Shown here in pieces: positions 27,040 through 37,795 of a DNA stretch of 64,000 nucleotides. The notes beneath the pieces were generated by a model that searched no databases, had not been told where the DNA came from, and saw only the letters and a program-made list of their open reading frames with translations. The translations under genes and the position numbers were made by a program. Every line of letters starts with the position of its first letter. Position 1 is the stretch's first letter. The DNA comes from Psettodes erumei. Its lineage: Eukaryota > Chordata > Actinopteri > Pleuronectiformes > Psettodidae. The stretch lies in contig JAFBJZ010000416.1 in NCBI GenBank assembly GCA_016785225.1, forward strand, positions 124,001-188,000. Direction: 5' to 3'.

Positions 27040-30000
27040 GAGATTGAGAGACCTTGAGGACTTACTTGGGATGAGACAGGAGCTGGTAGAGGGCGTGCTT
27101 GTTGTCGTCCAGACTGGTCATGGCCACCAGGAAACACTTGATGACCTCCCACGCCTGTCGCCTGTAGTACGGCTCCGTGTTGGCGCTCTTCAGGCAGTCC
27201 AGGGCCGTCTCGATCGCCTTGGAAGGGAGCGGCACACACAAACACGGGTCTCAGTTCTGGATCCGCCTGGTCCACAGTTTGCCGACGCAGGAACCGATGC
27301 GCCCGTACGCGGCGGCGTGTAGAAATGCATACAGCGGCGATTAATTCGCGGGAAGCGACGCGGACGCCATCTGGGCCGAGCTGAGGTCATTGTGATTTCT
27401 ATATTATGGGCTGACAAGCCAAGGCAGCCAGGCACTTAAAAAGGGAGAAAATGAGCTAATTACTGCCACTCAGAACGGGGGGGGGGGGGGATTAGGCGGA
27501 CGCGGGAATGGGGGGGGAGATGAGGCCGCAGCATAATTGAATCGCAGACCTGTCAGCGCGTTAGGATATCAGGATATTAGGACATCATTTCTGTCAGGGC
27601 CCGGGAACCCCGACCGGTATTCCGTTACGAGCAGTCGGTCGCAGAGAGCGTTCCGATCCCGCTGCTCCTTCGCGCACTCCGTCTGGCGTGGATTTCAATT
27701 CTAAAATGGAAAAAATGGGTATTTTTCTCCCTCCCGCAATCAATCTACGCTCAGCATCCCATAAAATCGAACCAACGTTTTCAGAATTTTGTGGCCAATT
27801 TCCGCGAAAATCCCAAAGTGAAACGTTTTATTTACAAAAGGATCTGGCTCCCTAATTCGGTAATTTCGTGGAAGCAATTACACCTTCGCGTCTCTTTGTA
27901 TTTATCCTTTTTTCGTTTAATACGCTATTTGGCAAACTGCCGGGGGGTCTTATGCCTTGTTACTCAAAGTGGCTTCTGTCTTAGATAGACCCGACCGGCC
28001 CGAGTGCCGCTCTGACGGCCGCCCTTCCAGCAGGGCTCTCCCGTCTCTACGAGGGCGAAGATCCCGCCGTTAGTTTCAGACTTTCCAATCCGCAACTGTC
28101 CGAAAAGTAATTATTCTAATCATCACCGTGCCCCTCAGCGTTCGAATCCACGCCTCCCTAAAGTTTCTCAGGATTCCGCGACCGCTTCTTTTTGTTTTGT
28201 CATACCGTTGAATCAGTTCGCCGCGGACGGACTCCAATCTAGCAGCCGACACATCTCGGGGGGGGGGAAAATTAAAGCAAACAAGGTGCACTTTATCACG
28301 ATTCGAGCCGCCAAAAGCTCAGAGTCTGAATGCGTTTTTAAATGATAGGTTTCTGTTTTCTGCATTTAATAAATTGGCAAAAAAATGTCCAAAAAAAAAA
28401 CAAAAACGTGCTTTCACCTTGTCATTACGGACTGAGTGCAGATTGATTTGGGGAAAAAGCAGGAACGGAGGTTTTACACTAAATGGCTACAACGTTATGG
28501 AGTGAGCGAGAACTGTCGGAATCTGATAACTGAAGCCACTGCTGAAATGAAAAGTAAAAAAAGAAAGATTTTGAAAGCCGACTTCTAAGAAAACGTAGCT
28601 TTCCACTTTAGCCTTTTAAGAGCCCACAGGTACGGGAGAAAATTTCTGAGAACGGGAATTGGGAAAGAGTTTGCAAGGCGACGGAGGGTGGGCGGAAAAT
28701 CCAGGAGATGCGCGTCTGCCGAATCCCCGGCGAAATGTCTCCCGTCGCACTACGCCGATGGGTCTCGCATTTTGTTTAGTTTTTTTTTGGATCGCCTTTT
28801 TTTTGATCTCTCCGTCTGCCTCGCGGCGCTCCGAGCCGCCGCTCCCTCGAAACGTGCCAGCCAACCGCGTGGCTGCGCCGGGAGCTCGCGGGAGGCTCGT
28901 GCCCGCCCGCCGCCCGCGCTCGCGATGTTGGCGAACGCACAGATGGATAGCCCGGAAAGAGGGAGCGGCCATTAGTGAGAGTAAATAATGCCGTCATGGT
29001 GGCCCACACTAGATTGATGATTACTGACTGGGGATAGGGGGAAGAGGGAAGGGGGGGGAATTTAATTACCTGGAGGACACACATCTCACTCACAACCACT
29101 CTCATACACCCGCCCCACCCCCCGACAAGGATATATGGCTCTCCGTGGAGAACAATAACGAGGAACATCAAGCTCTTTTTTACGTTTCTTTCTTTCCTTC
29201 AAAAACTGAAACGTCCTCCCGTAGCTCTTCAAAACAACTTCAAGTGCAGACGTGAAATCCTGACGTACCTTCTCCATGGGCAGCTGTATGGACGCCTTGC
29301 AGTCGGTGAACTCCGCCTTGATGCTGGGCCCCTGGACCTCGGTCACCACGTAATGCAGCCTCTGGGACTCCTTCAGCATTTTCCTGTTGCTGCCTCCGAA
29401 CTTCCCCAGCACCCGGTAAGCCACGTGGGAGATGCTCTCTGCTGGATTGCGGAGGGTTCGCCACAAGGCCTGGAGCGAGGAGGCGGGCGTCGCAAGGGAG
29501 AAAAGAGGGCACGGCGCTGCATATTAGCAAACTGAACTACGGGGTGAAAAGACGTGCGCGCGTTACCCTTCCGCGGATCAGCAGCGGCGTTAGCAGGTAT
29601 TGCCGCGCTGCCTGTTGACCACTAGGGGGCAGTGATGCGGATTTTTTTTTTTAAAACAAACAAAAAAAAACAAACGACTGCCACCCACCTGCATGAGCTC
29701 GGCCCTGACGGGCTGAATGTGGTCGTACAGGAAGTCGGGCTGCAGGTTGTCCACGCACAGCTCCAGCGTGCGGAGGCCCTGGCTGACCAGCGTCTGGGAG
29801 CCGTTGAGCGCCGACACCAGCGGGTCCATCAGCATGGGCAGGTAGGGCAGCAGGGAGCTGAGCCGCACCGGGACCGTCAGGCACAGCTCCACGAACAGGT
29901 CCTTCATGTGCTGCTTGTGAAGGCCGCTCTGCAGCATGTTCAGACCTGACGGCGGCGAGGCGGGCGTTAGGAATCGAAGGCGAGGCCCGTGTGCAGCATA

Positions 30001-30259
30001 TTGCGCTTTTTTTTTTTTTTTTTTTAACCGTGCGAGGCTTTACCTTGCAGGAGGTTAGGCAGGAGGGGTAGGAACTCCTGGTAGAGCAGGTCGTGGCTGC
30101 CTCCGCCGATAGAGCGGAAGAGAGCCCGGAGAAGCAGGAAGTAGTTGTAGGGCTCCTTCGCCGACTGGGCGAGTTCCATCGAGCTGTTCACTATCTTGTG
30201 GAGGTGCGGCTGGGGAAAGAGGCAACAGTCGAAATTTGCCGAAGATATAGAGGAGGAAA

Positions 30260-30315
<56 letters not shown>

Positions 30316-33300
30316 TCAACCCTCTGCTTACCTTAAGCATCTGCTCATTCTCAGCGGCAAACAGGGACACGGAGCCGAAGACAAGCTTGAAGAGCTTGAG
30401 GTAGAGGTTCGAGAGCTCCACGTTGGAGCCCATTTCCGGCAGCCTCTCGAGAAGATACTCCACCAGGATGGTGGCAAAGAGGGCCGACGTCGACAGGTTG
30501 GCCAGGAAAGAGTTCGCCACGATCTGGGGAGCGGCGGAGCACAGGACATGGGTGCTTGAGCGCCACCCCTTATCACAGAAACCGTTCAGGCGTGACTCGG
30601 CGCCTACCTGCAGCGCGTAGTTCTTGGAGATCCTCTCCACCATGTAGGGCACGGTGGTCTGAAAAATCTCCTTGAAGGTGAGCGGGTTCATCATGGTGAA
30701 GACGCCGGCGAAGTGCTCCAGCACCTCCTTCTCCTCCTTCATGCGCACGGTCTGACAGTTGGCCACCCTGATGTACGTCTGCTGGTTGTTGGCCACCTGC
30801 ACCTAGTCGACGGGAACGCGAGAGAGTCGTCGCGCCGGGATGTGAATGGGTTTGTTTCGTTTTATCGTCTTGGCGACGAATGCTGACGGCGCGGTCAAGA
30901 TGCGCGGCCGTACCTGGTAGATGTCCAACGCCTGCATGGCATATTTCACCAGCTTAATGTAGATTTGGGTCTCCTTTGGCTGGAGCTGCTTGTTTGGAAT
31001 GAACTGAGCTTCTGGAATTTAAAAAAAAAAAAAGAACAGGAAGTTAGACAGCGCACGTGGGCAGATCCAAATATGGCACGTCCATATTCTGGACACCTAA
31101 AGTGTTTATCCGCGGTTGGTGCACGGATGCGCATCCCCTCACCTCCGGGGGCCTTGCAAGACGTGATGCCCCAGGTAATGGTCTTCACTCCGCACACCAG
31201 CGTCTTGACGAGGCTGCGGCAGTCGGACACCTGAAACGTCTGCTTGTCTTCCTTCTCCCCGGGCCGCTCGAAGGTCGTCGTCGTCGACGGTGGCGGGGGC
31301 GCCGCGGCCACCGGCGTGGGCGGCGCCGGGGGCGGGATGGCGGGGGTGGTGGACGGAGTGGGCGTGGCCGGCACCCCGGGTAACGCCCCCGGGTCCACCA
31401 CGCCCATCTCCGACTGAGGCTTGCACTTCTTGAAGATGGAGACGAGCTGGTAGCGCGCGATGGTGTGGAACTTCAGCACGAACACCTGGTGTGGGAGCAG
31501 GAAAGAGGTGAAAATAAATAAATCGCCTTTGCGCCTCGGCGTTCGTCTGACTTCGTTTCCGCGCCGCCGACCTCCAGCATCCTCATCAGAATGTCCCGTC
31601 CGTTGCCGTTCTCCTGCTCCGACTTGGAGCGGATGCAGTCGACCAAGTTGAGCAGCAACTTGCAGGACATGGTCTGGATGTTGCTCGGGAGGGACTCGTC
31701 GTCGATGTTCTTGGCGAAGAGCTGCACCGCCAGGGATAAATCCGTCAGGGGCAGGTTCTGACGAACGTGGTGCACCAGGTCCGCCAGCGTGCTGTAGGCC
31801 AAGGGTCTGGAAAGAAAGGGAGAAGCGTCGCTGCGACATCTGGGGCAGAATTATAAATCACAATTTTTTTTTAACGGCTTAGCGATAGCGAAAAGCTGAA
31901 AAAGCCTGCGCTCCAGTGACCCGGCACTTTCTAAAAAGGCACGGAAAGTAGTAATCACAAAAGTTGGAGATGGGAGAAGCTTGACAGATATGGAAAATAG
32001 CCGCAGATGCGACTGGGGCGAGCGTATGTGTATGTGTGTGTGTGTGGGGTGTGTGTGTGTGGGGTGGGTGTGGGGTGTGTGTGTGTGGGGTGGGTGTGGG
32101 GTGGGTGTGGGGTGGGTGTGGGGTGGGTGTGGGGTGGGTGGGTGGGTGGGTGAGGTAATAAGCGGCACCGACGGTCCTGCCGGGTCCCATCCGGATGCCC
32201 TGTTTCGCCGCGCACTTCCGATGCGAAATGACAGCCACTTTCGTTGGCAGGGTGAGCTCGTTCGGCGTCTGGGGTGGGGTTTGGAGGGAGTTCTTCATCC
32301 ACGGGAGGACAGGCCCTCCGGAAACGCGGGCGTACGCGACAACTTGACAGCGCGGTCCGTGCTTCGGCGTGTGGCGTCGTTCGGCGGCGCTGAGAACTGC
32401 CTGTTTAATATGCTCGGACACTTAACGCGCACCTGGCTGAGCGATCGACCATGAGACAGAGAGAGGGAGGGGAGGTCGGGGACGAATCGCAAAACTCACC
32501 TGAGTGTCTCCCGGGCGGTGTAGCCAGAACCAATCAGGATGGATTCGTCGAAAAGTTTGTCCATACAAGGGATAAACTCTGAAAAGACGACGGGGGTAAA
32601 AGATTAACTGTCGCACAAAAACCTAATTATGGTTAAATAGTTTTCTGCAAGTCTGCAAGGTCAAAAAATTTTTTTTTGACAAATCACCGAAAACAGTCAA
32701 AGCCACAGACGTAGAATTAGCCCACATTATAATGCAAAAAAAAATTGCTGTTGAAAGATTTCGCCGATGGGCGCCTGAGCTTTTTCTTTTCCCCCTTTCC
32801 CTCCACCGCTTCATTCGGCCTCGCTTTTCACCGCTTAGTCAACCAGATCAAAACGAGGCGCCGCAGCCCACGGTTTGACAGCTAATAAAAATGTTATTTC
32901 AGAAGTGGGAAATGTGAAAAATAAACCGCGACACGGCGAGGGAAAAAAAAAAAAAAAAAGGAGCCCGCTAACTTTTGGACCAGGAGGAGCGCGTTAAATT
33001 ACAAGTGGCCGAAGAGAAAAAAAAAGGAACTTTCTGCGGCCTTCACCGAGGAAGAAAAAAAACTGCAGGAAAACCTGAAAATAATACGAATCCGTGGAAC
33101 CCGGCCTTCACATTTTCCCGTCTCACACCTGTTTACGTGCATTTGTGTGCGTGTGTGTGCGCGTGTGTCTACGTACGGCTGCGCAGGTCAGTCGTGAGGA
33201 TGTGCTTGGCTGCGATGAGCAGTTCCTTGCGGAGGTGGGCCGTCTCGGACGGGCAGTTGGACAGCAGCTGCAGCATGCCCTTCACCATCTGCTGAGAGTA

Positions 33301-33334
33301 CTTCCCGACCAGCTCCTGACAGGGCCGACGCATG

Positions 33335-33397
<63 letters not shown>

Positions 33398-36300
33398 CAA
33401 AAAACACATGTTTAACAGCACAATATCGGAAACATTTGTCGTACGCTGAGACAGGTTATGTTTTCTCCAATACTCCAAGCCTCACGTCGTGGGGTTTTTA
33501 AATTTGCGTTTAAAATTTCATTCAATTTAAAACTCACTATATATATATATATATAAATAAAAGAATGTTCCTGATGGAATTTTTCTATGCGAGTTAGAAG
33601 CACTACATGTGGTATCATCGGTGCTTTTTATTTTTTATTTTGTGGGGTTTTTATTGGCTCTTACACTGGCCCCCCATAATGTTTGTGCATGCGGCCCGTA
33701 AAAGCAGGAGATAGCTTGGAAATAGCTAGGAAACAGAAAATATTCATTCTTGTTCAGGGTGTGTGTGTGTGGCACAGTAAATATTAAGTCTTAATTTTAC
33801 TTTTCTGTCTCATTTTTCCCCAGCTCGGTGTCTTCATATTACACTCCGCTTCCTGCCAATCACCTGACACCCACAGGAAATAATGACACCTGGGAAGCAA
33901 TCCTCCTTTCTTTGCTAGTAGTTTGACAATGGGATGCATGGGAGAATTAAATGTATATACAGTAGATTGCACTGATGAGAGGACAGTGCAGTTGAAATGG
34001 CCTTAGCTATAAAATAAGAACTCTTTTCATTTGGGGCGGGATGACTTGCTGAAGCGACGTGCGGCCATTGAACAGGCGTACCTGGTAGATGCGAATGATG
34101 TAGGCGAGGAACGACAGAGTCTTGATCTGTGCGGCGATGAAGTCGGCGTACAGCTCCTTGTTGTAAAGCTTGTGTTGCCTGAGAAAAAAAAAAGGAGGGG
34201 CGCCATTTACATACAAAAGCCATTCAGTCCCATCCAAGACGTTAACGACGTGGTGTACCTGCGGTAGGCGGCAGTTACGCGGGTCGCGACCGCGCGCGGG
34301 ATTCGATTCCGCACGGGAGGCCCGGGCCCTCGCGACAGCCGCCGAGCCGAGGTATTTCTTTCTAAATTAACTCCGCTCTATTTCCTTCCCGCTCAGGATG
34401 CTCGACGCCACCCTCCCGCTACCCCGAGAGGGGGTTTTCGTCTCCCGCTAAGCCAATTCCTACAATTTTAACTTCTCCAAAATGGATTTTAACTCCGGCT
34501 CTGGCGGGGCGAAGTGCCGAGGAAAACGCCATCAACCAACTTAGCGAGCGGGAGAGAAAATCAATTCTCTTAAAAACGTGCCCGAACTCATTTCCAAGGC
34601 CGTAAAGTGAAGATCAAATTTGTTTAAAAAAAAAAAAAAAAAAGGCACTCGCGAGTGCGCCGAGCGGAATCTTACCTGGCCTGCGGGGACACCTGGAGCA
34701 TGATGGTGTTCATGATGAGGGGCACGAACTCCGACACCACGTTGTGAATGTTCAGCTTGTACAGCTGGGGGGGGTGGGGGAGATGGAGCAGTGTGTATTT
34801 ATGTATTCTTAAACAGGAAAATACGGCCGGGCTTTCAAAACTCCAATTAAATTGCAGATGAACCGGGGTTCGGTTAGCGGCGTCGAACGGTGTTACGGTA
34901 AACGGCGAACTTAATTTTCGCTTCGGACGTGCGCTGTCGAGCACACTCGCAGCTCGGTCGAGAATTTCCACTGCAAATTTCATACTTTTTACTTTTTTAA
35001 ATGGCAAAAGAGGCAGACATCCGGCTTCGCGGTGACTCATTTCCTTTTTACTTTCCCCACTTCCGGTTCCCAAACCGCATTTCCGGAGTGCAAAGCGGGC
35101 GAGCGGCGCGTTTTCGCTCACCTGATACATCAGCACCACGATGATGGGCAGCTCCGCCAGCACCTTGAGAGACAGAGACCCCCGCGGGATGATGGTGTGC
35201 TGCGGGGCAGAAAGACAGGGACCTTCAAGAAAACAAATTATTTCTGCGTCCCACCTCAAAACCTGAATCGCAGCTTTACTGTCGTTTGTTAAAGACGTTC
35301 TTGCTGTCCACAATTATGCTGTGAACTACTGTAAAACGGGCCACTGCTGGAAAAGAGCATAATGTACTTTCCTCATGTTTTCTATTTGAGGGCAACTGCA
35401 GTTTTTTGTTCTCTCCTGTTGATGTGCCGACACAGCGCACCACTACCACCCAGTGGTCGGCGACGGTGCCGTAAAAAGCGTCCCGCGCTCCTGTCGTCGG
35501 TTCGCTTACCGTTCGCGTTTCGCTGTCTTCCCTCTCGGGCGCGGTCTTAACCAGCACGGAGGTGATCATCCCCACCATTTCTGGGGAGGGAACGGTGTTC
35601 TCTGCAATCACCTGCGGGTTCTCGAAGTACCTCGCCTGGGTTGGGTTGGGGGCACAGAGGAGCGACGGTGAGAGGCGGCAGAGGAATTTTCACAAAAAGG
35701 TAAGAGGAAAGACACGGGCGTGTTTAGGCGGAGAGGAGAGGACGACGGCGAGTCGCCCGACGCCTCCGGCAAGAACTAGATCCGATCGGAACCGAAAGCC
35801 AACCCCGGTCGCGGAGGATGTACTCACCACGACTTTGGGGAGGTCTTTATAAATCTGCTTCACAAAGTCCAGAAAGTGATGAATCTGAGAAGAGAGGATT
35901 ACGGAAACACATTAATCCAAGACCCTCACAAAGAGGTTAAAAGTTTGAGGGGGGGGGGGTTCCACAAAGTGAGAGTCTTGTCTTTTTGGCCTGATTAAGT
36001 CAAACACAAAAATTCTCCAGAAAACTCACCTCCTGAGAGATGGCGGGGCGGAACTGTTTATGCAGCTCGATAATGATGCGAAGGCAAATCAGCACATTTT
36101 CCTCACTTTCAATCTGGGAAAAAAAAAAATTGTGTGAAGCTCCCGTGGAAGTTCTGCAAGCATAGCTCCTTTTCACTGTGTCCTCTACCCACGTTGAGGT
36201 GTTTGAGTGATCGAAAGGTTCAAATCAATAAAAACCGCGAAACAAGTGTCGCAAGAGAACAGGGCACGTACCTCCAAGAAGCGAAACATCACGGAGAGGA

Positions 36301-37795
36301 TGTTCTTGGTGTGTGGACGAAGGTGTTCGTTCGTTGGGATGCGGTGGATGATTTCCAGCACCAGCTTTCGCAATTGCTGCACGGACGGACGACAATTTCA
36401 AGTGAATAATCCGGCGTCACAAGTGCACGTAAAGCGTCTTGCGCGATCGAGTGCTGCTCTCGTTTCAGGGAACGCGGCGCGATGGCGTTCGGTGACAACA
36501 AACTCTGATAGGAAGGGGGATTTTTTTTAAACCATGCCCTCGTCTTCAGCCTCGTACCTGCGTTGGTTTTTCCTGCAGGAACTGCACCTCTCCGTCCTGA
36601 AGAAACGTGAGGAACCGAGGGATGATGTGTTCCAAAAAGGTGGAGTACTGAGGCGAGGACGTCACGTTCTGAAAACGACAGGCCCGAGGCATTTTATACT
36701 TTGTGGCGACTCGGTATATCACGAAGAGTGATTTGTTGCTATAATCTCACTTCAGTCAGTTTCCACAAGTTTACCGCTAAAAAAAAAAACGACTTACAGT
36801 ATTTCAATTTATTGGGACACATAAAACCTCTTAAAAACCCATCACAATCCATCAAGAGAGACAAAGAAAATGAATCCTCTCCGTCACACCCCGAGCGCAT
36901 TCATCAAACTCACCTCGAAGTTCTCGCTGACCTCCTGCATCATCTTCAGCTTAGTTTCATCGGCTGGAAGGACAAGAGTTGAAGGATAGAGTGCCGCCAT
37001 TAATCACACTCGCTAATGACGCGGCTTCACTTTTTCGAGGCTGCCTCCGTATGCTCAGCAGGGCCTCTCAGATCTTATCAGTTTTACTTTCAGCGTCCAG
37101 ATGGATCAAGAGGTACGCGAGGAGACGCACTCGCACTCACTCACGCACTCACTCACACATGCACGCACGCATACACGCATGCACTCCCCCAGACACACTG
37201 TACCTTTGACTGGACTAAAGCGTATCGCTCTCATCACATTGCCCTTGCTAAGCACTGGTGCCTAACCTGAATTCTGATTTGTTTTGATGACACCAAGCAC
37301 AAAAAAGACCTCAATGCAATGGTAAGATGTGTCTAATAATTAACATAATGAGCAAGGTGCTCTTTGAATCTGTCTTAAAAAAAACACTTCCTGCATATTG
37401 TTTGATGCTCTATAAACAAAAATATGATTATATTGTCCAGAAGGACATCAGCCCAAAAGTTATCACCTATGGGCACCGGGTCCCCGAATAAAACCTTTTG
37501 GAAGCTAAGAAACATAAGAAAGTGTCTCAAATTTACCGACTTATGACCAAGTTTATGCATATGACCGAATGCAAACAGCCCTTTTTTTAAAGCTGCACAG
37601 GTTTGGGTTTCGCCTCCTGCCGTCTTTCAGACTTCAGAGAGTAACTCTTTTCTACACCTCAGTCTAGCAAAACGCAGGGAGGTCCGCCAACTCACGCGTG
37701 TTGGTGTCCGTGAGCGCCGCCACAAACTGCAGGTATTTCTTCATGAGCGTGGTCTGGTCGACCACGGTGGGGCTGGGTGCCGGCACGAAGGCCAT
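1146..37795 (-). CDS. trrap: trrap, transformation/transcription domain-associated protein (3' part beyond left edge)
   Basis: TRRAP is the giant HEAT-repeat/PIKK-family scaffold of the SAGA/STAGA and TIP60-NuA4 histone acetyltransferase complexes; it binds activators in the nucleus and its kinase-like domain is inactive. Fifty-five coding exons can be read on the minus strand, totalling 8,546 bases (2,849 codons if one missing base in exon 46 is allowed for). The translation follows vertebrate TRRAP, about 3,860 residues, almost without gaps from MAFV to the EALVQ segment of the FAT domain. The start at 37795 is chosen because the next residues match TRRAP and the context (CAACCATGG) is strong. 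All exon phases agree except at exon 46. All donors are GT except exon 25 (GC). The remaining FAT, PI3K-like and FATC exons are outside. Exon coordinates are given in the block entries. Confidence 0.97.
3998..4028. repeat. CA microsatellite downstream of trrap exon 51
   Basis: About 15 CA units. In the trrap transcript this is a UG repeat starting about 50 bases after the exon 51 donor (4078). Confidence 0.95.
6582..7597 (-). other. trrap: trrap intron 46, with possible regulatory core and CArG box
   Basis: A stretch of roughly 6840-7110 has balanced, non-repetitive sequence with several TAAT-type words and a perfect CArG box (CCATTTAAGG, 6976-6985) inside a near-palindrome of flanking G and C runs. 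It looks more like a constrained element than the simple-sequence introns around it. A serum-response-factor or MADS-box role is inferred from the motif only. Confidence 0.3.
7598..7746 (-). CDS. trrap: trrap exon 46, apparent 1-base deletion
   Basis: The exon reads cleanly as TRRAP from GTLMILKSAC to SPQQAN. Then the frame turns into a run unlike TRRAP, and the exon would end in phase 0 although exon 47 begins with two bases of a split codon. Its length is 149; 150 would restore agreement. Moving to the +1 frame after the C3G4 run at about 7617-7623 gives VTETST followed by the conserved TSELV of exon 47. The missing base is therefore in or next to that run. An assembly or sequencing error is the simplest explanation; a real frameshift in this essential gene would be surprising. 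No alternative donor with the right phase was found. Confidence 0.85.
8483..12345 (-). CDS. trrap: trrap exons 41-45 with nuclear localisation signal (residues 2001-2246)
   Basis: Segments 12345-12208, 11408-11298, 10822-10676, 9052-8839, 8611-8483. Exon 41 carries an Ala/Gly/Glu-rich low-complexity stretch and then two basic clusters, KRG and KRFR, separated by about a dozen residues (about 2020-2038). These correspond to the bipartite nuclear localisation signal annotated in human TRRAP. The Ala/Gly richness of the spacer is higher than in human and fits the local GC bias. Exons 42-45 return to conserved helical repeats. Confidence 0.93.
9053..10675 (-). other. trrap: trrap intron 43
   Basis: No exon or gene seen. 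The segment 9230-9480 is unique-looking with repeated TAAT/ATTA words. Purine-rich GA sequence fills 9860-10090, and a CA microsatellite lies at 10413-10439. Confidence 0.7.
10413..10439. repeat. CA microsatellite
   Basis: About 13 CA units preceded by GCGC, inside trrap intron 43. Confidence 0.93.
12527..20729 (-). CDS. trrap: trrap exons 32-40 (residues 1485-2000)
   Basis: Segments 20729-20610, 20471-20352, 20076-19912, 19812-19631, 19527-19329, 15966-15838, 15004-14738, 14341-14135, 12685-12527. This is HEAT-repeat solenoid, including a small variable Ala/Pro/Gly patch in exon 34 after the NPNRF motif. Intron 36 (15967-19328) is the longest trrap intron in the window at about 3.4 kb. Codons end almost always in G or C (CTG, AAG, ATC, GAG), matching the GC-rich introns around them. 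Confidence 0.95.
14647..14679. repeat. CCCA/CA compound simple repeat
   Basis: CCCA units followed by CA units in trrap intron 38, with a further C9 run at 14721-14730 next to the exon 38 donor. Confidence 0.9.
16915..16950. repeat. TG microsatellite
   Basis: Eighteen uninterrupted TG units inside trrap intron 36. Confidence 0.95.
18594..18626. repeat. TG microsatellite
   Basis: About 16 TG units inside trrap intron 36. A shorter TG run lies 170 bases before it (18418-18434). Confidence 0.93.
20730..22388 (-). other. trrap: trrap intron 31
   Basis: This is the interval where some human TRRAP isoforms have an extra 18-residue segment, but no matching exon could be read on the minus strand. 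It holds a long TG microsatellite (21341-21388), T and A runs and G runs. Confidence 0.65.
21341..21388. repeat. TG microsatellite
   Basis: Twenty-four uninterrupted TG units in trrap intron 31, among the longest pure dinucleotide tracts in the window. Confidence 0.95.
22389..30802 (-). CDS. trrap: trrap exons 17-31 (residues 598-1484)
   Basis: Segments 30802-30608, 30523-30332, 30209-30044, 29945-29689, 29469-29269, 27217-27066, 25823-25624, 25371-25154, 25077-24880, 24754-24494, 24348-24187, 24084-23988, 23736-23615, 22891-22721, 22457-22389. They encode the middle HEAT solenoid and are very close to human TRRAP. Exon 25 (ending 24880) is followed by GCGAGT, so intron 25 is GC-AG; the flanking codons (Glu|Val) match TRRAP exactly, which leaves little room for another donor. 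After exon 31 the protein goes directly from DGS to EMKIC, skipping a roughly 18-residue Cys-rich segment that some human isoforms carry. Confidence 0.95.
25824..27065 (-). other. trrap: trrap intron 22
   Basis: No coding sequence seen. It contains an ATTC-type run (about 26316-26335), several G/C homopolymers (26222-26231, 26279-26287, 26716-26731) and a TG microsatellite (27007-27038) close to the exon 22 donor. The 26040-26430 stretch is comparatively unique. Confidence 0.7.
27007..27038. repeat. GT microsatellite close to the trrap exon 22 donor
   Basis: Sixteen GT units. Read from the trrap strand it is a CA repeat beginning about 27 bases after the exon 22 donor (27065). Confidence 0.95.
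27218..29268 (-). other. trrap: trrap intron 21
   Basis: About 2 kb of mostly unique sequence with a G run at about 27478-27490 and short A runs. No exon, RNA gene or transposon was recognised. Confidence 0.7.
30269..30310. repeat. TA microsatellite close to the trrap exon 18 donor
   Basis: Twenty-one TA units joined to a run of A, starting about 20 bases after the exon 18 donor (30331) in the transcript direction. Almost the whole of this short intron is simple sequence. Confidence 0.95.
30914..31485 (-). CDS. trrap: trrap exons 15-16 with Pro/Thr/Ala-rich loop (residues 451-597)
   Basis: Segments 31485-31143 and 31011-30914. Exon 15 starts with the conserved FVLKFHTIARYQL helix, then runs into a low-complexity stretch of Pro, Ala and Thr (roughly residues 478-520), then returns to the conserved segment around DCRSLVKTLVCGVKTITWG. 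The disordered Pro-rich insert is a known feature of vertebrate TRRAP and varies in length between species; here it is short and rich in Thr-Pro. Exon 15 ends in phase 1 and joins exon 16 to complete the Glu of KAPGEAQF. Confidence 0.95.
31572..37795 (-). CDS. trrap: trrap exons 2-14 (residues 1-450)
   Basis: Coding segments in transcript order: 37795-37696, 36963-36914, 36668-36558, 36376-36272, 36113-36030, 35884-35828, 35635-35510, 35199-35122, 34764-34676, 34178-34082, 33315-33177, 32578-32500, 31806-31572. They encode the N-terminal HEAT-like helical repeats that form the start of the TRRAP superhelix and close the ring against the FAT region. Splice phases chain without conflict; for example exon 2 ends with one base (C) that completes the Pro codon with CC from exon 3. 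The exon 14 donor is the weak GTCGGC. Third codon positions here are mixed, unlike the strongly GC-ending codons farther along the gene. Exon 12 is preceded by a long UG repeat (see 33339-33394). Confidence 0.95.
32033..32155. repeat. GT/GGGGT minisatellite with G-quadruplex potential
   Basis: Alternating GT units and GGGG/GGG blocks (a repeated GGGGTGGGTGT-like unit) cover about 120 bases of trrap intron 13. At least four closely spaced G runs of three or more occur on the plus strand, which is the template strand for trrap, so the RNA would be C-rich. Confidence 0.93.
33339..33394. repeat. CA microsatellite (about 28 units) beside the trrap exon 12 acceptor
   Basis: This is the longest dinucleotide array in the window. 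On the trrap strand it is a UG repeat that ends only about 23 bases before exon 12 (acceptor AG at 33317-33316). Confidence 0.97.

Noticed and set aside
31851..32454. Open frames of 105-180 codons rich in His/Thr/Pro or Cys/Val
   Set aside because: These are translations of the G-rich minisatellite in trrap intron 13 on either strand.
34261..34330. tRNA- or SINE-like B box (GATTCGATTCC) in trrap intron 10
   Set aside because: No matching A box at the right distance and no acceptor-stem pairing could be found; probably chance in GC-rich sequence.
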